A stretch of DNA of 34,527 nt from Acidobacteriota bacterium. Its GTDB lineage: Bacteria; Acidobacteriota; Vicinamibacteria; Vicinamibacterales; SCN-69-37. Shown one piece after another: positions 7,992 through 16,500 of this stretch (its first letter is position 1; every line of letters starts with the position of its first letter). Location of the stretch: contig SYFT01000082.1 in assembly GCA_005799825.1 (NCBI GenBank), forward strand, positions 1 through 34,527, given 5' to 3'. The position numbers were made by a program, and so were the translations under genes. The notes beneath the pieces were generated by a model, which was not told where the DNA came from, made no database searches, and saw only the letters and a list, made by a program, of their open reading frames with translations.

Positions 7992-9389
7992 TTATCGCCA
8001 GGATCGAATCGCCGCCACCAGCCACTCGCCGTAGGCGCCTGCGGAGAATCCGTAGGTCAATGGGCTCATTAGCGCAAACCCGACGATGGCCGAGGCGATG
8101 ACCACGTAGTAACTGGCGCGCTGGCCGCCGGCCTGCTCCGGCCGGATCCATCCGGCCTCTTCGAGCCACAGCAGCACGTACGCGAGCGAGAATACGAGCG
8201 GCGTCAGGTAGTGGTACAGAAACAAGATTCGGGACACCCCAAAGAACGGCAGGTACGCCACAGCGTACGCGAGCATGAGCCACCACAACCGTGACGCGCG
8301 CGGCCGCGACTCAAGCCGGAGTCGGGTGACGCGCATGAGTCCAGTGTTCACGACGATCACCACCAGCAGCAGGCTGCTGCCCCACCACACAACCGGATTG
8401 CCGATAAGGTACTCCACCGCGCCGTTGCTCCCTGCCCAGAAAAATGGTGGCACTTTCATCAACGGCCAGCTCAGGGGATGACTCGCATCCGGATGAGTGG
8501 ACGTCATGGCGGCATTGGCGGCAAACATCATGCGATGGACCACTCGCACGTCTTCGATGAACCGGCCGGTGGTGGGGTGGTAGACGTCGGCTGGACCTGG
8601 CCGGGTCAACAGCGCAAAGTGCACCATCCAGCCGGCCAGGTAGATCACGATGCCGGCCGCACCCATCACCAGTGCCCGCCGCAGGAGCACCGTGCGCCCA
8701 GCTGTGCGAGGCTCGGTCCACCATGCACTCCCCAGCCAGGCGGCGATCAACACCCAAACGGTCAGGCCCGTGAATTTCGTTCCGACCGCCAGTCCTGCCA
8801 ACGCACCGCACGCGACGGTCCACGCCCAGGCGACGTGGGAAGACCGGGCGCGTTCAACGGCCAGCAGGCAGACAAGCGCACCCAGCGTTGACGCCACTAG
8901 AATGCCGTCAAACAACATGGTGCGAGTCTCGAGGATGAACGCGTTATCAAGCGTGAGCAGCAGGCCGCCCAGCCACGCTGTGGCCACCGAGCCGCCGACT
9001 CCGCGGAGGAACAGAAAAAACAGCAGCGGAATGAGAACGCCGGACAACGCCGGCATCAGCCGTAGCCAGAAGATGGGTTGTGCCCCATACGGCCGGCCGA
9101 TGGACTCAAATGACTGCCGCCCATCGTAGCCGCCCAGGACTGCCCCCAGAGTCAGTAGCAGCTTACCGTGCGGCGGATGGACGTCGAACAAACGCTCGCC
9201 CGTGCAGCAGTACGCCGTCACGGACCGGCCCCAATGCACTTCGTCGAATGTCACCACGGCCGGGTGCCTGAGACCAATCAAATGGGTCGCCAGTCCCAGC
9301 AGCACCAGGAGGCCGGGGGCCCACCGCGCGTGGCGTGGCAGCCAGGGCATCTGCGTGAGACGAGCCTGACCAGTCGCCGGTGATTCCAT
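7992..9389 (-). CDS. PMT-family (GT39) protein/lipid mannosyltransferase
   Basis: 465 residues from ATG 9389, which lies 19 bases after the stop of the MBOAT gene; a longer in-frame start inside the MBOAT gene gives a Ser-rich, non-native leader and was rejected. Two features mark the PMT/GT39 family: the Asp-Glu pair in the first external loop (VTFDEVHWG, Asp49/Glu50) and the motif FDVHPPHGK (68-76). About ten membrane segments follow, with a C-terminal four-helix part as in the Pfam PMT_4TMC region. These enzymes transfer mannose from a polyprenyl-phosphate donor to Ser/Thr of exported proteins, on the periplasmic side in bacteria. The context with an acyltransferase pair suggests that the mannosylated product or a linked glycan is also acylated. 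Confidence in the family is high; in the acceptor, low. Confidence 0.9.
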   Translation of the reverse strand: MESPATGQARLTQMPWLPRHARWAPGLLVLLGLATHLIGLRHPAVVTFDEVHWGRSVTAYCCTGERLFDVHPPHGKLLLTLGAVLGGYDGRQSFESIGRPYGAQPIFWLRLMPALSGVLIPLLFFLFLRGVGGSVATAWLGGLLLTLDNAFILETRTMLFDGILVASTLGALVCLLAVERARSSHVAWAWTVACGALAGLAVGTKFTGLTVWVLIAAWLGSAWWTEPRTAGRTVLLRRALVMGAAGIVIYLAGWMVHFALLTRPGPADVYHPTTGRFIEDVRVVHRMMFAANAAMTSTHPDASHPLSWPLMKVPPFFWAGSNGAVEYLIGNPVVWWGSSLLLVVIVVNTGLMRVTRLRLESRPRASRLWWLMLAYAVAYLPFFGVSRILFLYHYLTPLVFSLAYVLLWLEEAGWIRPEQAGGQRASYYVVIASAIVGFALMSPLTYGFSAGAYGEWLVAAIRSWR

Positions 9390-9408
9390 CGTCACACTGT
9401 GTGGTCTT

Positions 9409-10812
9409 TCAGAACTGGAAGTAGATGAACTCCGCGCCTTCAAAATTGCCGAAGAGCCCAACCAGATACCCGATCGCACCTCCGAGAGCATATTTCACGG
9501 GCCACGGTAACGCGGCAATGGCCAACTCGTCATCACGCGTGGCCTGATACGCATGAACGAGCAGCAGTGGACCGATGATCAGGAGCATCGGCATCAGCAT
9601 CTCAACCGCCGTCGCCGGCAGACTCCAATCGGTGAAGAGCCGGTTCGTCAGGCCTGCTATTTGCGTGGCGGACTCCGCGCGAAAAATGAGCCACCCGTAA
9701 CACGTGACCTGGAACATGAACACCGCGCCTGCGACGCGCTGCCACGGGCGCGTCAGCGCCCGCCCTCCCGACATAAGCGATCGGGCGACGCCGAGCACCA
9801 GCCCCTGGTACGCGCCCCACAGCACAAACGTCCAGGCGGCACCATGCCACAGCCCCCCCAGCACCATGGTGGCCATGAGATTGCGTGCCGTCTGGAGCGA
9901 CGACCCGCGATTGCCTCCCAACGGAATGTACAGGTAGTCGCGTAGCCAGGTCGACAAGCTAATGTGCCAATGCCGCCAGAATTCCTGAGGCGAGGTGACG
10001 AAATACGGGAAGCGAAAGTTGACGTTCAGTTCGATGCCCATGAGCTTGGACATCCCTCGGGCGAGATTCGAGTAACCGGCGAAATCACCGTAGATCTGAA
10101 ACGCAAACGCGACCGTGGACAGCCAGACCTCCGCCCCGGACAGATTGGTGCCGGGTCTGTACGCGTGGGCGACCAGCCCGGCCAGATTGTCGGCGACAAA
10201 GACCTTCTGGAACAGGCCCCACGCCATCAACCACAGGCCGTCGGTGATGTGCTGTGGCGTGATGAGGCGTCGCCGGGCAATCTGCGGCAGCAACAGGCTC
10301 GCGCGTAGGATGGGCCCAGCCACCAGATGCGGAAAGTACGCCACGAACACCGCAAACTCCAACAGCGAAGATACGGGCCGAATCGTGCCGCGGTAGACGT
10401 CCACGACGTAGCTGACCGTCATGAAGGTGTAGAACGAAATACCAATCGGCAAGATCACGTGCAGCGTGATCGGATCGAGGTGCCACCCCGCCGATGCCGC
10501 CAGCCCGGCCAGGCTTTGCGCAAAAAAATTGAAGTACTTGAAAAAGCCGAGCATCGCAAAGTTGAACGCCAGGCTGATCCACAGCAGGCGCTTGCGCCGT
10601 TGTTGATCCGGGGCGCGCGCGATGGCGTGCGCCACGACGAAATCGACGAGCGTCGATCCGATCAGCAGCGACAGAAACCGCCAGTCCCACGCCGCATAGA
10701 AGTAATAGCTGGCACCGAGAAGCCACCAGTTTTGCCCTCGGTGCGGCAGCACCCGATACACCGAGTAGACCACGACGAAGAACGCTGCAAACTGCAGAGA
10801 GGTAAATACCAT
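9409..10812 (-). CDS. MBOAT-family O-acyltransferase, AlgI-like
   Basis: 467 residues with about ten membrane segments. The AlgI-type core is clear: EFWRHWHISLSTWLRDYLYI (about 277-296, including His281 and His283) and the invariant active-site histidine in LGGLWHGAAW (His323). The N-terminus FTSLQFAAFFVVVYSVYRVL is the standard first helix of this subfamily. AlgI proteins carry acyl groups, usually acetyl, across the inner membrane and pass them to a periplasmic SGNH-type partner that modifies a polysaccharide. The start codon directly abuts the stop of the SGNH-like gene, so the two are one transcriptional unit and a likely functional pair. The acyl group and acceptor cannot be read from the sequence. 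Confidence 0.93.
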   Translation of the reverse strand: MVFTSLQFAAFFVVVYSVYRVLPHRGQNWWLLGASYYFYAAWDWRFLSLLIGSTLVDFVVAHAIARAPDQQRRKRLLWISLAFNFAMLGFFKYFNFFAQSLAGLAASAGWHLDPITLHVILPIGISFYTFMTVSYVVDVYRGTIRPVSSLLEFAVFVAYFPHLVAGPILRASLLLPQIARRRLITPQHITDGLWLMAWGLFQKVFVADNLAGLVAHAYRPGTNLSGAEVWLSTVAFAFQIYGDFAGYSNLARGMSKLMGIELNVNFRFPYFVTSPQEFWRHWHISLSTWLRDYLYIPLGGNRGSSLQTARNLMATMVLGGLWHGAAWTFVLWGAYQGLVLGVARSLMSGGRALTRPWQRVAGAVFMFQVTCYGWLIFRAESATQIAGLTNRLFTDWSLPATAVEMLMPMLLIIGPLLLVHAYQATRDDELAIAALPWPVKYALGGAIGYLVGLFGNFEGAEFIYFQF

Positions 10813-11943
10813 TCAGCGCGCCCGCGCGGACGGCAACACCTGGCGGCTCAGGACAAAGTCCGCCAGGATCCGCCCCGTCAGTTCGTGCCCCCGTGGTGTC
10901 AGATGGATGTTGCGCTGAAAGAACAGGCCGGCCGGAGCCTCTTGGTTCTGAAACGCCGAGAGCAGGTCCATCATGGGCAGGCCCAGCGGCGCGAGGGCGC
11001 GGCTGAAGCGCTCGCTAGCCGCCTGGCGAACCAGTGCATGGCCGGCCGCCTCCACCCGCGCACGCAGGCGCCCGTAGTCGCCGTCATCGAGCTGGAAGCG
11101 GGCGGGCATGAGGACGAGCGCCGTCGCCGCACCACGTTTGGCGGCCATCGCCGCAATGCGACCGAATGCCTCACGAGTCACCTCGAGCCCGCGTGTGACC
11201 TCGACGGGGGGCGTCGCCAGGTACGATGCCAGTGGCCGCTCGGCTCCAGGGCTGGCGGCATCGGGCCGCATCTGATCCCAGCGCAGGCGCATCGTCTGCA
11301 ACACCATGCTCGACCGCACCATGCGACGCGTCCAGACCACTGCGGCTGTGCGCGCGCTGTCGAGCGGCTGGTCAGCCGTCAGCCAGGCGGCCTTGTCGAA
11401 GGCTTCGGTCGCATCGTTCGCGACAAATGCCACGATGAGCACCAAATCAGGCTCCAGCGTGTCCACGACGTTACGGTAAAACAACCAGTCGTCCACGGGA
11501 CCGTACCCCTGAACGCCGGCGTTAATCACCTGCCATTGGCGTGAGGGGTCAGCCGCTGACAGGCCCCGCTCGAGCCAGGACACAAAGGTCTGCTCCACGG
11601 GCACCTGCACCGAGAGCACGAGCGAATCCCCCAGCACCACCACTCTCGTCTGGCCGGGCCGCTTGGGTCCGAGATCGCGGTCATCACGAACACCCTGGGG
11701 ATTGATCGACAACCGCGTCGTGAACTCGGCCGTGGAGTACACCGTGCGGGCTCCGGGCTGCAGGCGATGTCCCACGCGGGGATCCTGCATGAAGATCTGC
11801 TGGAACGCGGGAGCGGCTTCAGAACCACCTGCCACCCGCATACCCAGTTCGAGAAGCGCGAACTCGACCGACAGCAGCAGCGCCAGCACCAGCAGTCGCT
11901 GCGCCCTCACAAGGTTGCCAGACACCACAGCACTATAAATCAA
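10813..11943 (-). CDS. Membrane-anchored SGNH-hydrolase-like protein, MBOAT partner
   Basis: 376 residues if read from TTG 11943; GTG at 11928 or 11910 are equally possible starts, all giving an N-terminal membrane anchor (LLVLALLLSVEFALLELG). Block I is VVLGDSLVL with the nucleophile Ser107 (counted from TTG), block II/III is NAGVQGYG, and a later Asn-Asp pair (ANDATE, 176-177) is present. The last block reads NIHLTPRGHE: the catalytic His347 is there, but the Asp normally three residues before it is an Arg (344). This may be a diverged catalytic triad or an AlgX/AlgJ-like partner working differently. It directly abuts the MBOAT gene, so a periplasmic O-acyl transfer step on a glycan is the likely role. 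The fold is fairly sure, activity less so. Confidence 0.8.
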   Translation of the reverse strand: MIYSAVVSGNLVRAQRLLVLALLLSVEFALLELGMRVAGGSEAAPAFQQIFMQDPRVGHRLQPGARTVYSTAEFTTRLSINPQGVRDDRDLGPKRPGQTRVVVLGDSLVLSVQVPVEQTFVSWLERGLSAADPSRQWQVINAGVQGYGPVDDWLFYRNVVDTLEPDLVLIVAFVANDATEAFDKAAWLTADQPLDSARTAAVVWTRRMVRSSMVLQTMRLRWDQMRPDAASPGAERPLASYLATPPVEVTRGLEVTREAFGRIAAMAAKRGAATALVLMPARFQLDDGDYGRLRARVEAAGHALVRQAASERFSRALAPLGLPMMDLLSAFQNQEAPAGLFFQRNIHLTPRGHELTGRILADFVLSRQVLPSARAR

Positions 11944-11978
11944 CTGACACGATAGACTGACCTCGCCTGCGCGCCACC

Positions 11979-12107
11979 ATGCCCCTGTTCAAACGTTTGA
12001 GCCGTGCCGTCTCAGCCAAGCTGACCCGAGTCACACTCGATCAATTCATCCAGGCGCACGCCAGCACCGGCCAGGACTGCGCGGCCCACGGGGCAATACC
12101 GAAGTGA
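11979..12107 (+). pseudogene. Methyltransferase-like N-terminal stub
   Basis: A 42-codon frame from ATG 11979 to TGA 12105-12107 reads MPLFKRLSRAVSAKLTRVTL then DQFIQAHASTG. The basic, helical start followed by a D-x-F-I-x-x-H-A pattern looks like the N-terminus of small SAM methyltransferases in which a glycine-rich motif I follows at once. Here the next residues are QDCAAHGAIPK and a stop, with no motif I. The stub lies at the edge of a region full of broken glycan genes, which favours a truncated relic over a short functional protein. The family assignment is by memory of pattern only and is weak. Confidence 0.3.
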
Positions 12108-12125
12108 CGACGGCAGCAGGGTGTC

Positions 12126-12451
12126 TCACAGGTAATTTCTGTCGTCGCGCAGCGACGGCGTACGCATCGGGGCCAACAGGTCGGCCCAGTTCGCCTCGCG
12201 AAATTCAGGCCACCCCGTTCCCAGCACTGCGAGATCCGCGCCGGCCAGGACCTCGGGCAGCGACGCCGTCAGCACCGCATCAACGCCCGGCACGGTGACA
12301 GCGCGGGCAGAGAGGGGATCGTAGGCGTGAATCCGGGCGCCCGCCTCCGCGAGGGAGAGCCCAGCGCCAGCGCCGGTGAGTCGTGCAGGTCATCAGTCCC
12401 GGCCTTGAAGCTGAGCCCCAGCATGGCCACCTGTTTGCCTCGAAGGCCACC
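12126..12451 (-). pseudogene. UDP-glucose/GDP-mannose 6-dehydrogenase C-terminal relic, frameshifted
   Basis: On the minus strand VAMLGLSFKAGTDDLHDSPA (around 12432-12373) is the hallmark of the C-terminal domain of UDP-glucose and GDP-mannose 6-dehydrogenases, including the conserved K-x-G-T-D-D-L-R-x-S-P element. Near 12358 the frame shifts by one or two bases; in the new frame the expected continuation appears (ARIHAYDPLSARAV, then LPEVLAGADLAVLGTGWPEF, then DDRNYL and TGA at 12128-12126). The N-terminal NAD-binding domain and the catalytic-cysteine domain are absent. The relic is joined directly to the N-terminus of an unrelated epimerase at about 12451, so a deletion must have fused them. 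It is non-functional as written. Confidence 0.8.
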
Positions 12452-12625
12452 GCGATGCCAGGTCACGCCTGGTGTGTCCGACTGAGGGGAACGACCCACC
12501 GCGTGCACGTCAAAGCCCGGTGCCAGGAGCGGGGCCAACGTTTGCCAGGCGATGAACCCGGAGCCGCCGGTCACCAGAATGCGAGGCCGGTCGTCGGTCT
12601 CAGCCGGTGAAGTCCGGGTAGTCAC
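12452..12625 (-). pseudogene. NAD-dependent epimerase N-terminal relic
   Basis: From GTG 12625 the minus strand reads a short polar leader and then RPRILVTGGSGFIAWQ, the Rossmann start of an extended SDR (T-G-G-x-G-F-I), followed by FDVHAVGRSP for the end of beta-2. After about 58 residues, at WHRGG, the sequence switches to a nucleotide-sugar dehydrogenase C-terminus in the same frame. The canonical glycine after FI is Ala here. The start overlaps the last codons of the rfbC relic in another frame, the arrangement of an old overlapping operon (rfbC followed by the epimerase). Only about one sixth of the gene remains, so it cannot be active. Confidence 0.75.
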
Positions 12626-13129
12626 GATCGCGAGGGTGCAAATGCCGCACCGGGGCAGGCCACAACACCTGGAAAGACGGATCGTCGTATCGCCCACCCC
12701 GGGCCGCATCCGGTACGTATCTAGTCAACACCTGATACGACACCTCGATGTTGTCGACCAATGTCAGGTAACCGTGCGCGCAGCCTTCCGGCAGTACAAC
12801 ATGCAGTGATTGTCGACCGTGAGCTCACCGCCGTCCCAGCGCTTGAACATGGGGCTCGACGGCCGCAGATCGATGAAGACATCAAACACCGCGCCGGCGG
12901 TGCACCTGACCAGCTTGGCTTCAGCATGAGGCGCCTCCTGGAAGTGCATACCGCGAAGTGTGCCGGCCTTAGGGTTAAACGACACGTTGCATTGTGCGAC
13001 CGTCGGGTTCGACCCCTGCGCCACCGCATCCTCGTCACACCAGGTTCGTGCGAAGAACCCGCGGTCGTCGGGCAACCGCTTCGGTTCGACCAGAAACGCG
13101 TCGGGGATTCCGGTCGGAGTGACTACCAT
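12600..13129 (-). pseudogene. rfbC: dTDP-4-dehydrorhamnose 3,5-epimerase with one frameshift
   Basis: From ATG 13129 the minus strand reads the RmlC start (DAFLVEPKRLPDDRGFFART), the active-site segment LRGMHFQEAPHAEAKLVRC and FDVFIDLRPSSP. Near 12794 one base appears to be missing: in the shifted frame the family continues at once with LPEGCAHGYLTLVDNIEVSY, then RGGRYDDPSFQVLWP and the stop TGA at 12602-12600. With the base restored the protein would be about 176 residues, close to the family's usual length, with the catalytic His and the Tyr of the V-S-Y motif intact. RmlC makes dTDP-L-rhamnose from dTDP-glucose in the pathway RmlA-B-C-D. A sequencing error could account for this lesion alone, but the flanking genes are also broken. 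Confidence 0.85.
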
Positions 13130-13188
13130 CGCGCCGTCAGTGTGCAACGGCCCCCGCCATCACACCAAGATCATGATGTTGCTCCCGG

Positions 13189-13436
13189 TCTCCGGTTGAG
13201 CGGGCCGCCACGCTTGAAAACGTGCGCGCGGAGGCGTTGGCGCCCGATCGCCTGAACGGGCTGATGTTCGGCGGGTTTGCCGGTGTGGCGCCGCCATTGA
13301 AGAGGTGCACATCCCAGGCGCGCTACCCATCATGGGCGCGGCTGTTCTGCTGGCAGGGGCCGCGGTTCTGGCGTCCGTGGTGCCGGCGGCACGTGCCGCA
13401 CGCGTGGACGTCATGGAGGCGCTGCGCTCGGAGTAG
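13189..13436 (+). pseudogene. ADOP/MacB-type FtsX permease C-terminal relic with internal deletion
   Basis: The plus strand first reads SPVERAATLENVRAEALAPD and RLNGLMFGGFAGVA in one frame (to about 13291), which matches the start of the last FtsX domain of acidobacterial duplicated permeases. From about 13297 a different frame reads IEEVHIPGALPIMGAAVLLA, then ASVVPAARAARVDVMEALRS and a stop at 13434-13436, the typical C-terminus of the same domain. The stretch of roughly 70 residues expected between them is missing, so a deletion joined the two ends out of frame. ADOP permeases are antimicrobial- or lipid-efflux-like ABC permeases frequent in Acidobacteriota, which supports the taxonomic inference. 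Confidence 0.75.
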
Positions 13437-13462
13437 AGCTGCGGCGAGCCTCGAACATTCCG

Positions 13463-13491
13463 TTGACACCCATGCCCAGGGGCGGTAGGCT
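13463..13491 (+). promoter_or_regulatory. Candidate sigma-70 promoter of the TonB receptor gene
   Basis: A perfect TTGACA stands at 13463-13468. Seventeen bases later TAGGCT (13486-13491) matches three of the six -10 positions, including the first T, the A and the last T. Transcription would start about 70 bases before the receptor start codon. The -10 half lies inside a short inverted repeat (13485-13500) that could act as an operator or a leader hairpin. The -35 box is good, the -10 box is weak. Confidence 0.4.
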
Positions 13492-13500
13492 CCGGCCTAC
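13485..13500. repeat. Perfect short inverted repeat in receptor leader
   Basis: GTAGGC, a four-base loop TCCG, and GCCTAC form a perfect six-base-pair stem. It overlaps the candidate -10 element of the TonB receptor promoter and lies 69 bases before the receptor start. It has no T tract, so it is not an obvious terminator. It could be an operator, an mRNA leader hairpin, or a copy of an intergenic repeat. Confidence 0.5.
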
Positions 13501-13556
13501 ACCTGAGTCTTCTAGAATTTCCAACTAGCGGAACGTGACGTTGATTCAGCGAATCA

Positions 13557-13566
13557 AGGGGGAGAG
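13557..13566 (+). promoter_or_regulatory. Strong ribosome binding site of the TonB receptor gene
   Basis: AGGGGGAGAG lies just before ATG 13569. This purine-rich site is the strongest seen in the window, and it fixes the start, since the protein then begins with a proper signal peptide. Confidence 0.65.
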
Positions 13567-13568
13567 CA

Positions 13569-16500
13569 ATGGGTCGTAGCACTTGGCGGGCGGTGGCGGG
13601 GCTGGCGCTAATACTGCTTTCTAGTACGAGCGCGTTTGCGCAGGCGACGACGCCCTTGTCTGGCGTCGTAAAAGACTCAGCTGGAGGCGTGATTCCTGGA
13701 GCGTCAGTCGTGGTGAAGAACATCGCCTCCGGGGTGGCGTTCGAGACGACGACCAATACGTCCGGTTCGTACTCAGTGACGGGGCTGCAAGCAGGTCAGT
13801 ACACAGTGACTGTGTCGTTGTCGGGATTCAAGACCGCCGTCGCCAGTAATGTGCGTCTGGCCGTCGGCGCGCCGGTTACGGTGGATCTGATCCTTGAAGT
13901 GGGCGACCTGACAGAGACCGTGAATGTGGTCAGCAGCGCGGAACTGATCAACACCCAGACCGGCACGGTTTCGGCTACGCTCAACGCCGATCAGTTGAAC
14001 CGTATGCCGGGACCCACACGCAACGCGCTGAACGCTGTGACGTTCCTGCCCGGTGTCAACACCGCGACCACGAACCGCAATTCGTCAATCAATGGCTTAC
14101 CTGACTCATTCCTCGCCATCACGCTCGATGGGGTCAGTAACAACGACAACTTCCTCCGGTCTACGGACGGATTCTTCGCGTCGGTGACGCCTCGTCAGGA
14201 CGCGGTGGAGGCGGTGACGGTGACCATGGCGGCGGCTGGCGCCCAGGTGGGCGGTAGCGGCGCGATTACGATGGCGTTTCAAACGCGATCGGGCGGCACT
14301 CGCTTCACCGGCAGCGCATATGAGTACTTCCGGCATCCTCGTCTTAACAGCACTTATTTTTTTAACGTCGCCAACGGCCTGGAGAAGAATGACGTAAAAC
14401 TCAATCAGTACGGCGCACGCGTCGGTGGGCCTATTGTGATTCCCGGCCTGTTTGACGGGCGCGGGAAGGCGTTTTTTTTTCTGAACTACGAGCAGGTGCG
14501 TTTCCCCAACAGCTTCACCCGGACGCGAACAGCGCTCAATAACAGGGCACTCGACGGTTGGTTCCAGTACACGTCGGGCGCCGGCATCGCCGAAATCAAC
14601 GTACTCGCTCTAGCCCAGGCGAACGGGCAGATTTCGGCTACCGACCCCATAGTGATGTCTTTGCTCCGGAAGATTCAGGCCGGCATGAAGACCACCGGCA
14701 CCATCAATCCGTCGGCGGACCCGCTGCTCGACAGTTATGTGTGGCTCAGCCCCGGCTCGCTGTTCGAACATCAGCCAACGCTGAGGCTTGACTTCAACCT
14801 TGGTACCAACCATCGCCTGAGCATTTCGGAATCCGTGCTGATGGCCAAGCGCGATCCGGACTATCTGAACAGCGCTGACGTTCGGTTCCCCGGGGCCTCG
14901 AACTTCCGCATCTTCTCGTCGCGACGTCCACTGACGTCAGTCACGTTGCGGTCATCCTTTGGCGCCAACCTGGTGAGCGAGTTGCGCGGCGGCATTACCG
15001 CGCTGGGCGGCCAATCGAGGTTCGGACAGGACTCGAGTAACGGACCAGCGACGTTTGCAGACCAGGGCGGCTACGCGATCGACTTCGACGCCAATATCGG
15101 GCTGACCAACTGGTTCACGAGCAACACCCCAAGTTGGAGAGCGGCCCCCACGTTCAGCCTTGAGGAGACGCTGATGTGGCAGCGCGGGAACCACAGCCTG
15201 ACTGGTGGTCTGGCCGCGGTGTACTCCACCGTCGATTCCAATAGCCAGCAGATGGTGCCGGGCATCAACCTCGGATTTGACCAGACCAATGACCCGGCGG
15301 CAGGCCTTTTCACCACAGCCCGATTCCCTGGCGCCTCGGCGGCGCAGTTGACCGATGCGCGTGAGCTCTACGGCCTCCTGACGGGCCGTGTCACTTCGGT
15401 CACCGGCCAGGCCGCGCTCGACAAAAACACCAACAAATACGTCGCGTTTGGTCCCGAGTCGTACACCGGGCACATCGGCGTCTACTCGGCATTCATGCAG
15501 GACTCATGGCGCGCGACACCCACATTCACGGTGACGGCGGGCCTTCGGTACGACCTCCAAACGCCCTTCGTGCCTGCGAGCGACATCATGTCCTCCGTGA
15601 CGATGGAGTCGATCTGTGGCGTAACGGGAATGGGCAGCGGCAGCACCTACGATCGCTGCAAGTTCTTCACGCCGGGGGCCTCGGGCGGAGCGACATCTCA
15701 GTACATCCAACTGACCAAAGGCACGCAGGGGTACAAGACCGACAAGAACAACTTCGCACCGTCGGTGAGCCTGGCCTGGCGGCCGAATATCCAGTCTGGC
15801 TTCCTGCGGACACTGTTCGGCAATCCGGATCAGGCGACCATCAGGGCCGGGTGGCAGGTGGCGTACGAGCGACGAGGAATGTCGGACTTCACCGGCGTAT
15901 TCGGGGCCAATCCGGGTCCCACGGTCTCCTTGACTCGCAACGCCAACACGGGACTCGTTGCAATAGGAGAGGCGTGGCCCGTGTTATTGAGCCAGCCGAG
16001 CCGGCTCTACAACGCTCCGTTCCCGGAGTCGCCGACGTTTCCGATTGCCGTTCGGGCGAACCGGGCTGACAATCTGACGGCCTTCGCGCCCGACATCCAG
16101 ATTGGCCGGGCGCAGACCTGGTCCGTCGGAATCCAGCGGTCCATTGGCGCCGACATGGCCGCTGAAGTCCGCTACCTGGGAACCCGAGGCGCCGATCAGT
16201 GGTCTGCACTCAACTACAACGGTATTCGAGGTGAGAGCCTGCTCAACAACGGATTCCTGAACGAGTTCAAACTCGCGATGGCCAATCTTGCAGCGAACAA
16301 CGCCGCCGGGGGTGCACGGGCGGGGTCGTTTGCGTACTTCGGGCCCGGCACTAATCCGCTCCCGATCTACCTCGCGTACTTGAATGGTCGTACGGATTCG
16401 AGCAACCCGGCGGCCTACACTGGCGGATCGACCACGTGGACGAGCACCACATTCACCGGCCGTTTGTCGCCCGCGAGCCCTTCGCCCATCAGCGCGGCCG

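Noticed and set aside
10327-11544. Plus-strand open frame of 405 codons opposite the MBOAT and SGNH genes
   Set aside because: It is a shadow of two well-supported genes with low-complexity basic composition and no start signal.
12104-12298. Short plus-strand frame in the graveyard
   Set aside because: It is antisense to the dehydrogenase relic, whose family residues are visible on the minus strand.
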